Assembly: GCA_024138025.1 (NCBI GenBank)
Contig: JAMXBD010001199.1
Coordinates: 62,001-126,000 of the forward strand
Direction: 5' to 3'
Length of the DNA: 64,000 nt
Source of the DNA: Combretum micranthum
Taxonomy: Eukaryota > Streptophyta > Magnoliopsida > Myrtales > Combretaceae
A model generated the notes under the pieces. It searched no databases and had not been told where the DNA came from. It saw nothing but the letters and a program-made list of their open reading frames with translations. Both the position numbers and the translations under genes were made by a program. Shown piece after piece: positions 1 to 13,800 of the stretch (the stretch's first letter is position 1; each line of letters begins with the position of its first letter).

Positions 1-1416
1 TAAAGATGGTTAGCTTAAAGGAAGTCCCTACAATTGGAATAATGAAAGGAGTTAAGTTATGGATCAACTAATGGCAAAGGAAGGAATCTATTGAGGTAGT
101 ATTCTTAGATGATTTTGAATTTGTGATAGGGATGAAGTTTCTTGATAAGATTGGCACTTTATTTGTCCATTGAGCCAATTGTATATGTGTGTTGGACAAC
201 AAGGCTCTATGTGTTATCCTAATGATTAGAAAGATAGGTCAAGCCACAAAGTTCCTGTCAGCCATGCAAGTCGCCAAGTAACTTAAGAAAAATGAAGTGA
301 CATACCTAGCAACTTTAAGAGTGGAGACAAGTGAAGAAGGGGGAGAAGTGGTTCCTCCTTTAGTAGGGGAAAACTTGAAGAGTTTAAAGATGTAATGCCT
401 CATAATTGTGTAAGAAGCTCCCACCAAAGTGGACGGTAGATCATGTGATTGAACCTAAACCTAGAGACATGCCACCTACGAGTACGCTATAGGATGTCCT
501 ATTATGAGTTAGAGGATTTGAGAAGGTAGTTAAAGGAATTATTAGAAGCTGGAATCATCTAGCCTTCAAATGCCCCATTTCAGGTCTTAGTGCTCTTTCA
601 AAAGAAGCATAATAGCTCCTTGCAAATGTGCATCGGTTATAGGATATTAAATAAGGTTTCGATGAAGAACAAGTACCTTATGCCGTTGATGTTAAACTTG
701 TTTGAAAGGTTAAGTGAAGCAGGATGCTTCTCTAAGTTAAATCTACATTCGAGACATCATCAAGTAAAGATCATAGAAGAGGATAAGCCTAAAACCACAT
801 GTGTCTTAAGTAAGAATATGGAAGAGCATGTGCAATACTTTTGAGTCATGTTCCAAGCCTTAAGGAAGAATGGATTATATGTGAAATTAAAGAAATGTGC
901 TTTTGCACAACAGTAGGTAGCCTTTCTAGGACATATTTAGGGTTGGGTCAAATTAAAATAGATGTAAGGTCAAAATTATCCAAGAATGGAAAGAACCTAT
1001 AAAGCCCACTAAACTGAGAGCAATATTGAAGCTAGTGAACTATTACATGTCATTTATTAAAGGGTATTCAAAGATTGCTCCCTCCACCTTAACAGGTTTA
1101 TTAAAGAAGAATACCTCATAGGGTTGGACTCTTCAATGCCTAAAGGCTTTTGGCACTTATAAGAAGGCAACAACAGAAGAATCGATATTAGCTCTCCTTG
1201 ACTTCAGTAAACCATTCAAAGTGTTTACAGATGCTAATGACTATGCCATTGTTAGCATTTTGATGTAGGAGAGGCACTTGATAGACTTTAAGAGCCGAAA
1301 CTTGAATGAGACAGAAAGACAATATTTAGTACACGAAAAGGAAATGACGGCAATAGGACATTGTCTTTAAGTTTAGAGGCATTATCTACTTAGAAGGGAT
1401 TTGTGGTAAAGAAAAA

Positions 1417-1780
1417 TAATGTAGCTACTAGCTACTTTCAAACCCAAAAGTAACTCTCACCTAAGTAGGCCTGATGGTAGGTCTTCTTGGTAGAGTTCGA
1501 ATTGATGTAGAGTATAAGCTTGGGAAGATAAATGTGGTAGCTAACGCCCTGAGTTAAAGGTGGAAATAGTAGTCGTCAGTAAGCTCAAGATAACCTCTAA
1601 TCACTTTCAAGATAATGTAGCTACTAGCTACTTTCAAACCCAAAAGAAACTCTCACCTAAGCAGGCTTGATGATAGGTCTTCTTAGTAGAGTTTGATGTG
1701 GTAGCCGATGCCTTGAGTTGAAGGGTGGAACTAGTAGCTATTAGTAAGCCTAAGACTAATCTCATATCACTTTCAAGATG
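1417..1780 (+). repeat. Tandem duplication (about 196 bp) within the dead RNase H region
   Basis: The words GTAGCTACTAGCTACTTTCA start at 1421 and again at 1617. Both are followed by similar text encoding the QTQK...SP...A...VFLVEF and ...ADAL segments, so the end of RNase H is present twice. The copies differ by point changes and by a gap in the second. This arose after or during decay of the element. Confidence 0.8.
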
Positions 1781-2502
1781 GGATTGATCATGATGAACTA
1801 GCCAGGACTTTAAAGAAGATAGGTTGATTTACATGAAGGGGCATTGATTATATGTGCCTCAATTGCCCCACTTGAGGAAAGAAATATTTAAAGAGTGCCA
1901 CAATTCAAAATGGATGGGACACCCAGGTATGCATCGAACTGTCACCCTTATAGAAGAAAGGAAAGGTATTATTGGCCCTACATGAGAGATGATGTGGAGA
2001 GTTATATTAGAACATATCTTGTTTGCTAACAAGACAATGTAGATCAAGGAATAACCCTAGGGCTATTGGAGCCTCTACCTATCCCTGAGCAACCTTGGGA
2101 TAGTGTCCCTATGCATTTCATCATTAGTTTACCAAAGTCAAAGGGATATGGCACGATAATGGTGGTGGTTGACTGGTTCTCTAAGTATGCAACCTTTTCC
2201 TTAGCAATGAAAAAGTGTCCAACGGGTGAAGAAGCTCGAATATTCCTAAGGTACATTGTGAAGTATTAGGGGCTCCCATGATACACAATGAGTGACAAGG
2301 ATAGACAATTCATAGGAAAGCTCTGGATGAAATTATTCAAGTTGTTAGGTTTAGAGCTAAGCTTTTTACCAGCCTTCACCCTTAGACTAACAAGCAGATA
2401 GGTTGGGTCAATGCATTGGTAGAAATTTATTTGAGACATTTTGTTGGTGCTAACCAACAAGATTAGGGCAAATTGCTAGATGTGGCATAGTTCTCTTTTG
2501 AG

Positions 2503-2570
2503 TTAGAAAGGAACGAATCTACAAGCTAAAGCCGATTTAAGATTGTTTTAGAAAGGAACGAATCTACAAG
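2503..2570 (+). repeat. 45-bp tandem duplication in the dead integrase
   Basis: TTAGAAAGGAACGAATCTAC occurs at 2503 and again at 2548, so a 45-bp unit of the integrase 3' part is repeated head to tail in frame. The inner copy ends with TTAAGATTGTTTTAG and the following text with CATGATTGTTTTAG. Confidence 0.8.
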
Positions 2571-2950
2571 TTAGAGTCCATTCATGATTGTTTTAGGAAG
2601 ACAACCACTAACTCCTAATATAATCATCATTGGTTACATAGGAGTTAGTCCACTAGCTTACAAGTTTGCTATAGAATGGCAAGAGAACTAGGACTTAGCT
2701 CGGACTCAACTAAGTAAGGTCATCAAGCAAATGAAAAAGTTTGCAAACAAGAAACGAAGGCCAACAAAATATTAGGTAGGAGACTGGGTCCTTGTGAAAT
2801 TATATCTCATCCAAAGGTCAAAGGGTCAGCTACACAAAGGGTTGATGTAGAGGAACGAAGGAACATTTCCAATAGTGAAACGGGTAGGTCATTTCAAAAG
2901 AGATTAAATACTGGAAAGATCATATTGCCTTCTGTATCAAATAAAAAGAT

Positions 2951-3943
2951 ATCACAAATAACATATAAAAGTGACTTTTACGATTTTATTAGTAAAATTA
3001 TTCAGTCTATCATCTAAATATAAGTATTGTCAAAACCGAACTGGGGTTGACTTGGGTATACTAAGGGGTCAAGAGTTAAGGGATTGAAGTAGGCTCAACT
3101 GAGTGTTAAACCGAGGTTAATAAAATTGTGAATACGATTTATATATTAATTTAAAAAAAAACTTGTATAATTATAAGCCTAAATAATTTAAGTTTAAGTT
3201 TTTAAGAAAATAAAGTAAAATATATATTATTACTTATGTAACTTATAATAAATCTACATATTATCATGATCATTAATGATTCATCATGTTTTCAATTAAA
3301 TTTCAGTGAAGTTTTTGGTTGTTTTATTTTTATTTTTTTTAATTTTATTTTGTGTGTGTGTTTTTCTTTAATGTGGATAGCTTTGCATAAATATTATTTA
3401 ATTATAATGGACATTATATTGTTATACTATTCTACTAAGAAAATGATAATATACCAAAATTTTGCAAAATAAGAAATAGAAAGCATGTGTAATTACTAGT
3501 TTAAATAATTTAAATTTAAGTTTTTATTAGAATAGAATAAAATCAAATTAACATGTTTCCATTTAAATTTGATTAAGTATTTAGTTGTTGTATTTTTAAT
3601 TTTATTCATTTTTTTTATCAGAATTTACCAAAATTTTATAAATTTTCATGTTGGAAATTTTCCCATCATGTAATATGTTACATCATTTTATGCTTATTCT
3701 TATAAATCAAACATACAATAGAATTCAACCGTAATATATTTAATAATTAAAAGTTATATTTACATTTGAGTAACTCCATGAAGCTTACCATTATTGACCA
3801 ACTTAATTTGTGTACTGCACAAAAGTTTGCTAATATAATGTGGCATATATTTGAAGAATGTATCCATTAGGAGCAGCAATCTATCTTTTTCCTTTTAATT
3901 TAAAAAAAAATGATTGTTGATTGTGGTTATCATTCATAATAAA
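2951..3943. other. AT-rich non-coding stretch with a diverged duplication
   Basis: There is no gene and no long ORF with any recognisable similarity. A block near 3173-3340 (AAATAATTTAAGTTTAAGTT ... GTTTTTGGTTGTTTTATTTT) recurs in diverged form at 3495-3620 (AAATAATTTAAATTTAAGTT ... TATTTAGTTGTTGTATTTTT), about 315 bp apart. The rest is simple A/T sequence lying between the gypsy remnant and LTR A0. Confidence 0.6.
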
Positions 3944-5375
3944 TGATTTGTAACCGAGTTTTAAATTTATAAAATCTAAAGTTCCATTTCTCTTCTATCA
4001 CTACCACCGATTTTACGGCTAGTACCTACAAAGTAACATAGAATAATAGGTTTTCTCCTTAGGGATTGTAAGCTTCTACCTTACTCATTCTAATCTATTA
4101 TCTAGCTCAAGAAATTTAGCAGAACATGATTTACAAAACTAGAACTAAACAGAGAAAAATTTTTACACAAAAGAAAGTTTTAGATCAATTCTTCAACAAA
4201 TTAAGATTAGAAACAAGAAACTGCTTAGAAATTATTTCCCTAAATCTTTCACATGTGATCAAAGAGAAGAATCATCAAACATTGCTAATGCAATGTTAAA
4301 TTAAACTTGTAGTATCAAATTCACTAAGTTATGCTAGAGTTTCTCTCAAAATCATAAGCACCGCCAAAATCTCTTCTTGATTATTAGCAACTTAGATTTG
4401 CATAAAGATCAAGAATCCTTTTATTAACAAGACATCTCATGCAATCAATCAATGACTAAATGAAATTAACCATTTCTACCTCTAGAAACAATGATCAATT
4501 CTCATTGATAGCATAGATCTATTCAAATAAACAATCTCTCGATTCAATTCAAATGAAATCCTTCATGAATTCATATTATGCACATATTAATTCAAGATCA
4601 TAGAAGTTCAAGCTATCAATTACAGGAATTGAACAATATTTTATTATAAGTATAAACAAATCACATGATTAGATTTAGATTCACAAGATCAAAGCAAAAT
4701 TCAACTACTCCTCCATAAGATAAATCAAATTCAAATTCAAATTTAGAGAAATAAAAGAAGGTAAAGATAGATAACACCTATTCTGTATAGAGTTCTTAAA
4801 AGGATTTTCAAGTAAGCACTTAAATTGATCATAAACTTGGAAAAATTGTTAGAAAACCTAAGAGAGAGAAAAGTTCTTGTCTCTTCAAAACAAGCTAAAT
4901 GAAAAAAAAATATGTATACAGATCTGATTTCGATTTCTCTCCATGAACCTCTTTATAAAATTTAATAGACAAACTATTTATATAGAAGTTGCTAAGTGTA
5001 AACAAATTTTAAAAACTAGCTTGAAATGTGAATGCAGAGGCAACCATGAGTGCGATTCAAAGGAGCAGTTGGCACTAATCAAATTCTTCATTACATTGTG
5101 GATTGCCTTAGCTTAGATTACGGTAGCAAACGCAGGCGCTGTTGGATTAAACTGATACTTCTTTTTCTTCTCATAATCACAGTCATGGATCAAAAGTGAC
5201 TTCTTCTAATTCTTGTTGTTTTCTTTCTTTTTCTTCTTTGAAATTCTTCAACTCTTCATAAACTAAAAAACAACAATTTTAAGCAATTAAACACTTATTT
5301 CAAGAGAATTTAAGAAAGTCATATCAAAACAAACATTATTTATCCTGATTTAAATAGAGTATAAAGAGCTTATCA
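3944..5375 (-). mobile_element. Solo LTR A0 (Athila-like family A)
   Basis: On the minus strand this starts TGATAAGCTC (plus-strand right end ...GAGCTTATCA at 5375) and ends near 3944. It shares the family-A order of blocks with A1, A2 and A3: a U5 box near 4015-4075, a run mentioning ATAGATCTATTCAAATAA near 4510, a TTTATATAGAAG block near 4977, and a T-rich U3 with AACAACAATTTTAAGCAATT near 5270. No PBS or internal region adjoins it, so it is called a solo or truncated LTR. No clear target-site duplication was found: AAGAA follows the right end and ATAAA precedes the left. Confidence 0.65.
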
Positions 5376-6249
5376 AAGAACATGAATCCCAAACTTTTAG
5401 ACTTTATTTTTCACAAACTACTTTACATCAATTTGAAATGGAAAAATTACATAAAACTACTCCATAGCTACTTTATATCCATTATTATTACAAACCACCA
5501 AGTAATATTATCTTGCTAGAAAATGCTCACAAAATGAGCATCTTGAGTTGTGTAACACTTTAAGAAATATTATAAGAGAAGCTTGTCCCACAATGGAGAG
5601 TCCAGAGTTTCTTTCCAAGTATATAAGTAATAAGAGGAGCCACATTGTCAAAAAAGATGTTGTGAAGCTAATGTGCGTTTAGTGGAGTGGTTAAGATGCA
5701 TTTTGACCCATCAAGCTTGGTCGGGTAGACCGATCATAATTGAATCAGTTGGTTCATATGAATTTGACTAGTTTGACTTAAAAAATGGGTGGGAGCTTTA
5801 GATTTGCTCGGTTTTCATGCCAATTCCGGTTAAACAGGGTCAAACTGGATGAACTGGTGTGATTTTGACTACAATGATAAATACTATGAGTTGGTATAAA
5901 TTGGTTTGATTTGATTTTTATTAAAAATCCAATTAAACCATGATTTATGGTTCTTTTTTTTTATCATCGCAAATCACACCCTTAAATAATGGTTTAGTCC
6001 TAATTAGAAACTTTACAAATCATTAAATAATGGTTCTATTCAATTTAAATTACAAATTATATCAAAATTCTAATTAAAAAATGTTTTAATATTTTACATT
6101 TATATGAGGATATTGAAATATTTAAAATAAAAAAGGATGACGTGAAACTAATTTATGTTGACTACAAAATATAAATGTCAAACTATTTATTTATTAGAGG
6201 AGATTATAGGTAAAGATTGATATGGAAATAATTAACATTGATGCTTGCT
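5376..6249. other. Intergenic AT-rich stretch, possible old retroelement debris
   Basis: No gene was recognised. Near 5587-5640, GTCCCACAATGGAGAG followed by TATATAAGTAATAAGAGG resembles the promoter text often seen in plant retroelement LTRs. At 5680-5760 there is a weak tRNA-like head (see findings). At 5700-5940 there is a run of degenerate ...GGTC/GACC... and ...ACTGG/CCGGT... words. The remainder is A/T-rich. Confidence 0.45.
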
Positions 6250-9200
6250 TGATTTGTTTGGGTGTGTATGCATTTTAAAACAACAAACACAAAGTTGAAG
6301 CTTTAAAAAATTTATAAAAAACAAATAAGTTTTGTTCAACTTTAGTTGCAATCACCAACATAGGCAAGCACACCTACCGAAGCAGTATAGAAAGTATTAG
6401 GTCATATTCCTTAAGGATCATTAGTGTCTACCTTACTCACTATTCATCTATTATCTAGCTAAAGAAAATTTTAGAAAAACATGGTCTAGAGCAAAGCTAA
6501 GCTAGGGTTAAAACTAATTATATACACTTTTTCAAGACAAATTAAGGATATAAGCTGTTAATGCAAGATAGAGCTTAGGATTTACTTTACCAATTATTTG
6601 TCATGTGATGTCTTAGCAAACTCAAAGATTTGTTTGTTGGGTATATTTACACTATCGAATTTACTAAGGTAAGTTAAAGCCTCTCCTAAGGTTAGAAGCT
6701 CTCAATCTACGTCAAACCACTAGAATCTCGTTACTAGTTATCAACACCCTAAACCACATGAAGATTAAGAATCCATTGATTAAAAACCATTTTAATGAAT
6801 TTAAAACCAAACGACATAAAGTTTCACAATCCCTCTCTCTAGGTGATTATGAGCAACTTCATTAGTATCATAGATCTATCCAAAAGAATGATCCCTCGAT
6901 CTATTCACTTGAAATCGGACATGGATTTAGAAGGTACACCACACAATTAGACCCATAAAATTAAGTTTGAGTTACTAATTACAAATACCCAATCAATACT
7001 CAATTAAAATGCATTTAAAATCACATGAATAGGTCTTAGATTCACAAACCATAAGTTAACATGAATATTTCCATGTGTAAACCCTGAATTTTTTACTACT
7101 CTTAGAAAATAATCTTAGAGCTAGATACCAAAATCGAAACCCTAAAACTAACCCAAGTTAAAATCGAGCCCTAGAAACTCTAAGTGAGAGTAAATACGAA
7201 ATTTCATAACCTTAAGAAAAAGAACCTTCAAAAACAAAATGAAAATCCAATAATCGTTCAACTCAAAATCCTTACGCTAAACAATTCATCTATTGATCTT
7301 TAACACGCAAATCGAGATGGTATGTCCAAATAATATGTAATGAAAAAATTATAAAACCTTAGACCTTTCGGTGAATCTTAAAGTGAAAAATTTAAAATTA
7401 ATGCCAAAAGCTAAACTAAGTCAACATATAATGTTAGAAGCCCTTGACTGGATTAAACAATCCTAAGAACTGTAAATTATTAAATAAATAACTTAATTTT
7501 TGAACTAAATTATAGTATAACCACAAACCCTAGACTTCACAAGTAAATCTTAAAGTTGGAATCAAAAGCGGAAGCCTAAAAGCCATTTGGGTCCACATTA
7601 AGATCCAGAGGATTTAGATCCGGTAAGACGGCGCTAGAAACCTTAAAACAATAAAAATGAGATAAGCTTAGATTATAGGTCAAAATAATGTCTTATAACC
7701 TAAAAAGATCATATTTGTCGAAAATTTGCTCGTTTCGAACCCGAGCGAGATTAGTTTTCAAAATTAAGGTCTCAACATGCAAAATGGTAAAAATATTTTG
7801 ATGATATATTTAGACCTGTAATGAGATAAGGAATCATAAAATATCAATTACAAAATTTTTTGGCTTCTAAAAATATCAGATATAGCTCATTTATGCATAT
7901 TTTCATTACTACTAATAATTTATTTGTCTTGTTTACTATTCATTTACTATTTTTACTATTTACTACTATTCATCTTACTCTACTTTTTCTTATACCTATT
8001 CTTACGCCTACCTCTAACATCTCTTACAATTATCTTTTCCTATAAAACTTTTAATACACATTTTACTTAACTTCTCTTATACTTTTCTATTGAAATTAAT
8101 TTTTTTCTCTCTTTCTCCCCTCTGCAAGAACAAGGTAGCAAGCTATCACGCCCCGAAGGGTACACTAAACGTGGCAGTCTACCGTACACAATATTAAAGC
8201 CTAAGAATGACCACCTAAGTCACACGAAGGCTTCCATACTATGTATAAGGCGTCTAATACATGGAGGAGACTCATCAGAGTGATACATTTTATGTTGATA
8301 TAACTTAAGTAACAATGTAAAGGAAATTTGATTTACTATACTCCAAATACAAAACATTATATTTCAATTACAATCATCAAAAGATTCTACTACATAAAAC
8401 TATTACAAGGAAAATCATAAAGCCTAGCTAATAACTTCAAGTATCCTTATTTCCTGCCAGAATCCCGAAGTCATTCTCGGCTCCAACCATTTCAGTCCCC
8501 ACTTCGTATTCTTGAGATAACCTGTTCATTCAAACATCTATTGAGGTATAAGCTACACTAGCTTAGTGAGAATTTCCTTAATTTCGTACCATAACAAGCA
8601 AGTTATAATCAACCATATGCTATGCATGAACAAACACATGAGCAAATAATGATGTATAGGTATCCAGAACCCACACACAGAACGGATTTACGCCCTTCGT
8701 ATCTTGGGTTAGGGATAGTATTGAAGTCTACACAACCGCTACTAGTCCCCAAGCCCTCGGCTCATAGCACTCACCTCTACTAGGCTCACACATGGAATGC
8801 ATCCCCGATCCACCTTAGTTCCCATGAATGTGCTCTGATACCGGTCTCGTTATCCAAACGAGTCATCGGACCATACCGATCGACCTGCGTAGGAGTAGCA
8901 CGCTACCAAATGCAACATGTCTGACGAGATGCATGACCAATTTAATTTTTCTTAGATCAAAATATTCATACATTCTTTAGAGTGACCAACCAATATCATA
9001 CACATAATAGGAATAATCTGAGCAGTGCAGTTATCCAATCGGATCATGGTTTCAATATGCTTTAGTATTTTTTTGGCATACATTCATCACAGTCTCATCA
9101 TATATCCCATCTACATTCATATCAATTTTTATCTTGCTCCTATAATTCTAATGCAACTAGCTACAAGTACAAACAAGGTAACAAAATAAGAAGAAAACTC

Positions 9201-10000
9201 ACTCGACCATTGGATCACCGGTTTTTTAGTAAAAGTAATCTGGTGGTAGGGAATTGTCAATTTCGGGGTCACCTAAAAAGGAAGAAATACTCTAATAAGT
9301 ATTTCAACTCAAACTAATCCAAACGATTTTATACAAACTATCAAATCCGTAATTCTCGTCCTAAGCGGGAATTCCAACTTAAAACGGCCATAACTTAGTT
9401 ATTTTAACTGGGAATTTCGCAAATTATATATCAATTTCTATCTACGTCGAAAGATCTATCTAATTATAATATTATATTTAAGTTTTGAAAACTTTGAAGC
9501 TTTAAAAAAGTTGGATCATATCAGAACAGTAGCAATTTCAATTCCGAAAAATAGTTTTGTAAATGTTTGTAATGTTCCTATTATATAGATTAGCTATACA
9601 TGCAATATGAATGATTTCCTAACATGAATGGCATGTTATGAGCTTGATGCATGCATGCTTTTGACAATATTTACTAAAAGGAATTTTAGAAACTTTTTAT
9701 TTGTAAAACTCCATGGCTATTTACTTTTAAGAAAACTAGTTTCCTAACTTTGATCATTTCCATTTGTTTTGGATTTATTTCTTAAGAAAATATAATTCTC
9801 TTTGTTAAAATTGAGTCTTCATTATATCTATTACTTATGAACTTCATTTCTACATAAAAATTTTCATTTTGCACTTTGTAAACATGTTTTCAAGTAGGGT
9901 TGATTCCAAAATTCGAATTTTGTAAAATTAGTTTTTGAGTGATTCCTTTAAGTAAAAATCATTTGACACTTAGAAAATTAAGGCTCAACCACACATAACC

Positions 10001-10835
10001 TGTAAGCCCTGGAAAATTTCAGTAAATAATTCTAAAGATGAACTTGGGAAATAAAACCCTAAATGTCACTCCGAATTAAAATCGAACTTCGACAAGTCCT
10101 AAATTCCTAACGAATCTGGAAATTTCTGAATCGTGAGAAAAATAAGGAGCCTCAGAAATAAAATAGCAACCCAATATACTTCCATTCTAAAACCTCTACG
10201 TACGATAAACTTTATATTTAACTCCAACTTATAAATTCGGATATAATAGGGCCCTAAAACAAATTGTTAAGAAGTGAATAGTGATTAACCTTCGGGAATA
10301 AAACTTAATCCAAAAGAATTCCGAGAACATTGTGAGATATGAAATACTCATGAAAACCGACCTTAAAATAAATCTCACCAATCAGATAAGTCATATAAGT
10401 ATAAAATATCAGTTTCCCAAATTGGCAAAGGTGTAGACTGGAAGTCAATCAGGAAACCTAAGTCCCTGTAACTCCCAAGAAACTCCGTGGTCTAGATCCG
10501 GCAATTCCGTGTTCCTAAAACAAGGAGTCGGAATAAGAGGAAAAGGTGTAATTGGTTCGTGTTAAGTCTAGGATGCTATAAAGGATGAGATCAACGAGTT
10601 TTCGACCTATTCTAATGCAGCCAGGTACCAACTTCGAAAAGCGCGCCCTGGGATTCGAAGTGTTAAAAACATGTTACTAATGCCATAGACTCATATTTCT
10701 ATAAGGATCTCTAAATTATTAGTATTTCAGATTTTCAAATAGCTAGAATTACCGATTTTGCAAATTTACTAGTATTTCATTACTACCGGTAATTAGTGAG
10801 TCTTCTAGTACGATTTAATATTATTAGTTACCTAA

Positions 10836-10888
<53 letters not shown>

Positions 10889-13800
10889 TATGTGTACCCT
10901 AGTTCTACTAGTGATCGGATAGTGATCGGACAAAGTTCGGAAACCGAGAACGAAACCCTATATCGGTCTGGTTCAAGCTTAGTGAGAGGGGCTTAGAAAC
11001 CCTAGATCCGGCTTTCCTTCGGTTTCATAACAAAAGAAGTTTTATAAAGTTAATGAATATGAATTATTGTTCTAAAGTATATTTTAAACCTATGAAAGTT
11101 TCAAATTCGGGAATTTTTCAATTCCGGGCCTTCCAAGCTCAATTACGGAAAAACGTGCCCTGGGACCACGAACTCAGAAAAATGTTCTGATATTCATTAG
11201 AACTAATTTTATAAGGATTCCAAAAATATCAATTTTATAATTTTCCGGCTATAAAAATTACAGTTATAGCTTTTTTCCCGTGTTTTCGTTACAACCGGTA
11301 AAGTAGATGTCTTGTCTACTATTCACAAGTACAACCTACACTACACACTACCATACCCTATTCTTACATCCTTACAATACTCAATTATATTTCTTTTCCA
11401 AGAAATTTTTGTCTCCTATTAAATTATCACTTTTATTACATTTTATTACACAATTTCAAATTTATCAAATTTCAACACACACACACACACACAACCCCAT
11501 ATGGCCGAGCGCCATTCTCCTCCCTATATGCCCAATTTGATTTATTTTATCTTTTTTATTACTTCAAACAAATCCTAAATTCCTAATATAAATAATCCTT
11601 AACTTTCTCTCTCCTTCATTTCATTCTTCATTTTCCAAAAATCACAAAACACTCTCTCCTCCTTCCCTCCTATTGCCGTGACTCCTCCTCCCCTCACACT
11701 CACACACACAAGCTCATTTCCTCTTCTTTTCTACTTCAAATCTCTATTGGTATGATGATTTCAAGCCTTATTCCTACTAAATCTTGTAATGGCAAGACTT
11801 TCTTGTGTGTTTTCACATATAATCCCAATGAGCACATGCTAGGGACATGAAAACACTTATACAAGAATATCAAGCCATCACAAGAAGTGGATCTAGTGTT
11901 TAAATGAATTTTTGTTGAAATATCATCTTGTTCATGCATGTAAAGTAGGAATCTTGTATAGAAATTTATGTTCATGCCACGAAACTCATGATTCATGCAT
12001 TGTATATGGTAGATCTAGTGTTTAGACATTCATGCCTTCATCTACATTCATGTTCATATGGATATCTTGAGCTTCCATGCACTAGTGATCATAAAAGCTT
12101 AGTCTTGCATGTATACAGATATGTTAGATGGTAGATCTTCATGTATAGGAAGCAAGAAACTTGAAAAAGAAAAGATTTTTACTAGGAATGTTTTATGGAA
12201 ATTCGGATGATTTTTTAAACCCATTTTGAAAACCCTTGAAACCACTTTAAAACTCATATTTTGCACAAGAAATGGAAGGTATATGTAATAGATACCCTTA
12301 AGGAATGATTTTCATAAGTTTAAATGAGTTTGGGCATGAGTAAAATGTAAAACAAGTAATGGAGTTAGAATGAAAAATCTTGAGATAGTGATTAGTATGT
12401 TAAATTCGTATTTTGAAATAATGCCTACATAAACACCTAGTGTCCAAGCTTAAATTGCATGTTTTACGAGTCAAATGGAGTCCTTAGACAATAGATATAA
12501 TAAAGCTTCAAATTTTGGTGCATTAAACAAGTTTTCTCATAAGGAAAATGCAAGAAATGAAATTTTCCAAAATTCGGATTTTTGTGAAAAGCTTGTTTAA
12601 AAACATATTTACAAAGTGAAAAATGTGAGTTTTTATGCTTAAATGGAGGTCTTGGATGGTATAGATGATAAAGAATTGTTTTAGTTAGATAACAAGTAAA
12701 TTTTAGGAATAGGATCCTAAAATACTAGAAGATGCAAAAATTTGGAAAGAATGGATTTTAGGAAATGGCTAATGTGAAGTCTTGTAATGATTAGGAGTTC
12801 TTAAGAGTTCATTATCAAAAATCATCAGATATGCATATATTGAACTCATTACATGACATTCATACTAGGAATTCATTCATATTCCATCTATGCATGAGTT
12901 ATCAACTAGAAACACTTTTACTAAATGCGAAACAACTTTTCGGAATGGAAACGTTACAGTACGAATCTGATCCCTCTGTCCCGTGACCTTAATGTCTTCA
13001 AAACTTGAAAATAATATTAGAAATGGTAGATCTTTCGAAGTAGATAGAAATCATATAAAATTTACGAAATTCCGAGCTAAAACGATAAGTTATGGCCGTT
13101 TTAAGTCGGAGCTTCCGCGGATAGCGAGAATTCCGATTTTGTGTAATTTAGATGCATAGCTTGAATTAGTTTAGTGATGAGATTCTTATTAGGCTATTTT
13201 GATTTGGTAGGTGATCTCGAGTACGACGCTACCCCATCACCCGCCTACCGTTATTAAGAGACCGGCGTACCATGGCCGAGTGAGTACTACTTCCGTTCTC
13301 AATTATTGCTTGTGATTGTACTGATAGTGGCACTAGTTGTTTAGGTAAAGATAAAAAGATGATTATGCATGATGGGGCATATGGGAATTATATACTTGTC
13401 TGTTGTTGATATGTGAAGTTGAATTTAAGGAATATCGAAACCGGGTGTTAAGCTATCGCTTGATTAGCTAGCATTCTATATTGATTGTCTGTGAATAATT
13501 GTTGGTCACCTAAAAGAATTGAATTAATATATTCGACTTCAATTATAATCGGACTCATTCATATCACAACGGGGATGGAGCATTAGCATTGGTTGGTTTT
13601 TCGTGATCCATAAAACGAATATGTTGGTTAATCGTGATCCATAAAACGAATTATTGTACAGTTGACCGTGAGCTTAAACGGCGTCGTACCGCAGGATTCG
13701 TTAATCTGCTAACCCGGGATGGAGGGCAAAGTCCATCCACATATGATTTCCTAGTCATATGTTTGCTGAACTCACTTGTTTGATGCATTTCACTTGGTTG

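Larger units (their letters stand above)
1..2930 (+). pseudogene. Ty3/gypsy retrotransposon pol remnant (protease end, RT, RNase H, integrase)
   Basis: A dead polyprotein can be followed along the + strand. Near 100-170 there is a protease-tail-like stretch (LDDFEFVIGMKFLDKIG). Reverse transcriptase follows at about 500-950, with the VLFQKKH, MCIGYR and LNKVSMKNKY segments. RNase H is at about 1195-1540 (KPFKVFTDAN; later VVADAL). The integrase zinc-finger region is near 1860-1940 (HPGMHR) and the integrase core at 2066-2470 (PWDSVPMHFI, MVVVDWFSKYATF). A C-terminal WVLVKL/TFPIVKRVG module ends near 2905. Part of RT, including the catalytic YxDD region, appears deleted after 840. The frame is broken by many TAG codons and several shifts. 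The order PR-RT-RH-INT is Ty3/gypsy and the tail suggests a chromovirus; the lineage is not resolved. No LTRs or gag are visible: the left part lies outside the window and the right end fades near 2.95 kb. Confidence 0.9.

Noticed and set aside
8829..8842. GCTCTGATACC, looks like an initiator-Met primer site on the minus strand
   Set aside because: Lies inside LTR B1, not next to an LTR end; the equivalent positions of B0 and B2 do not keep it.
10796..10996. ORF with a run of Leu
   Set aside because: Product of the (TTA)n microsatellite.
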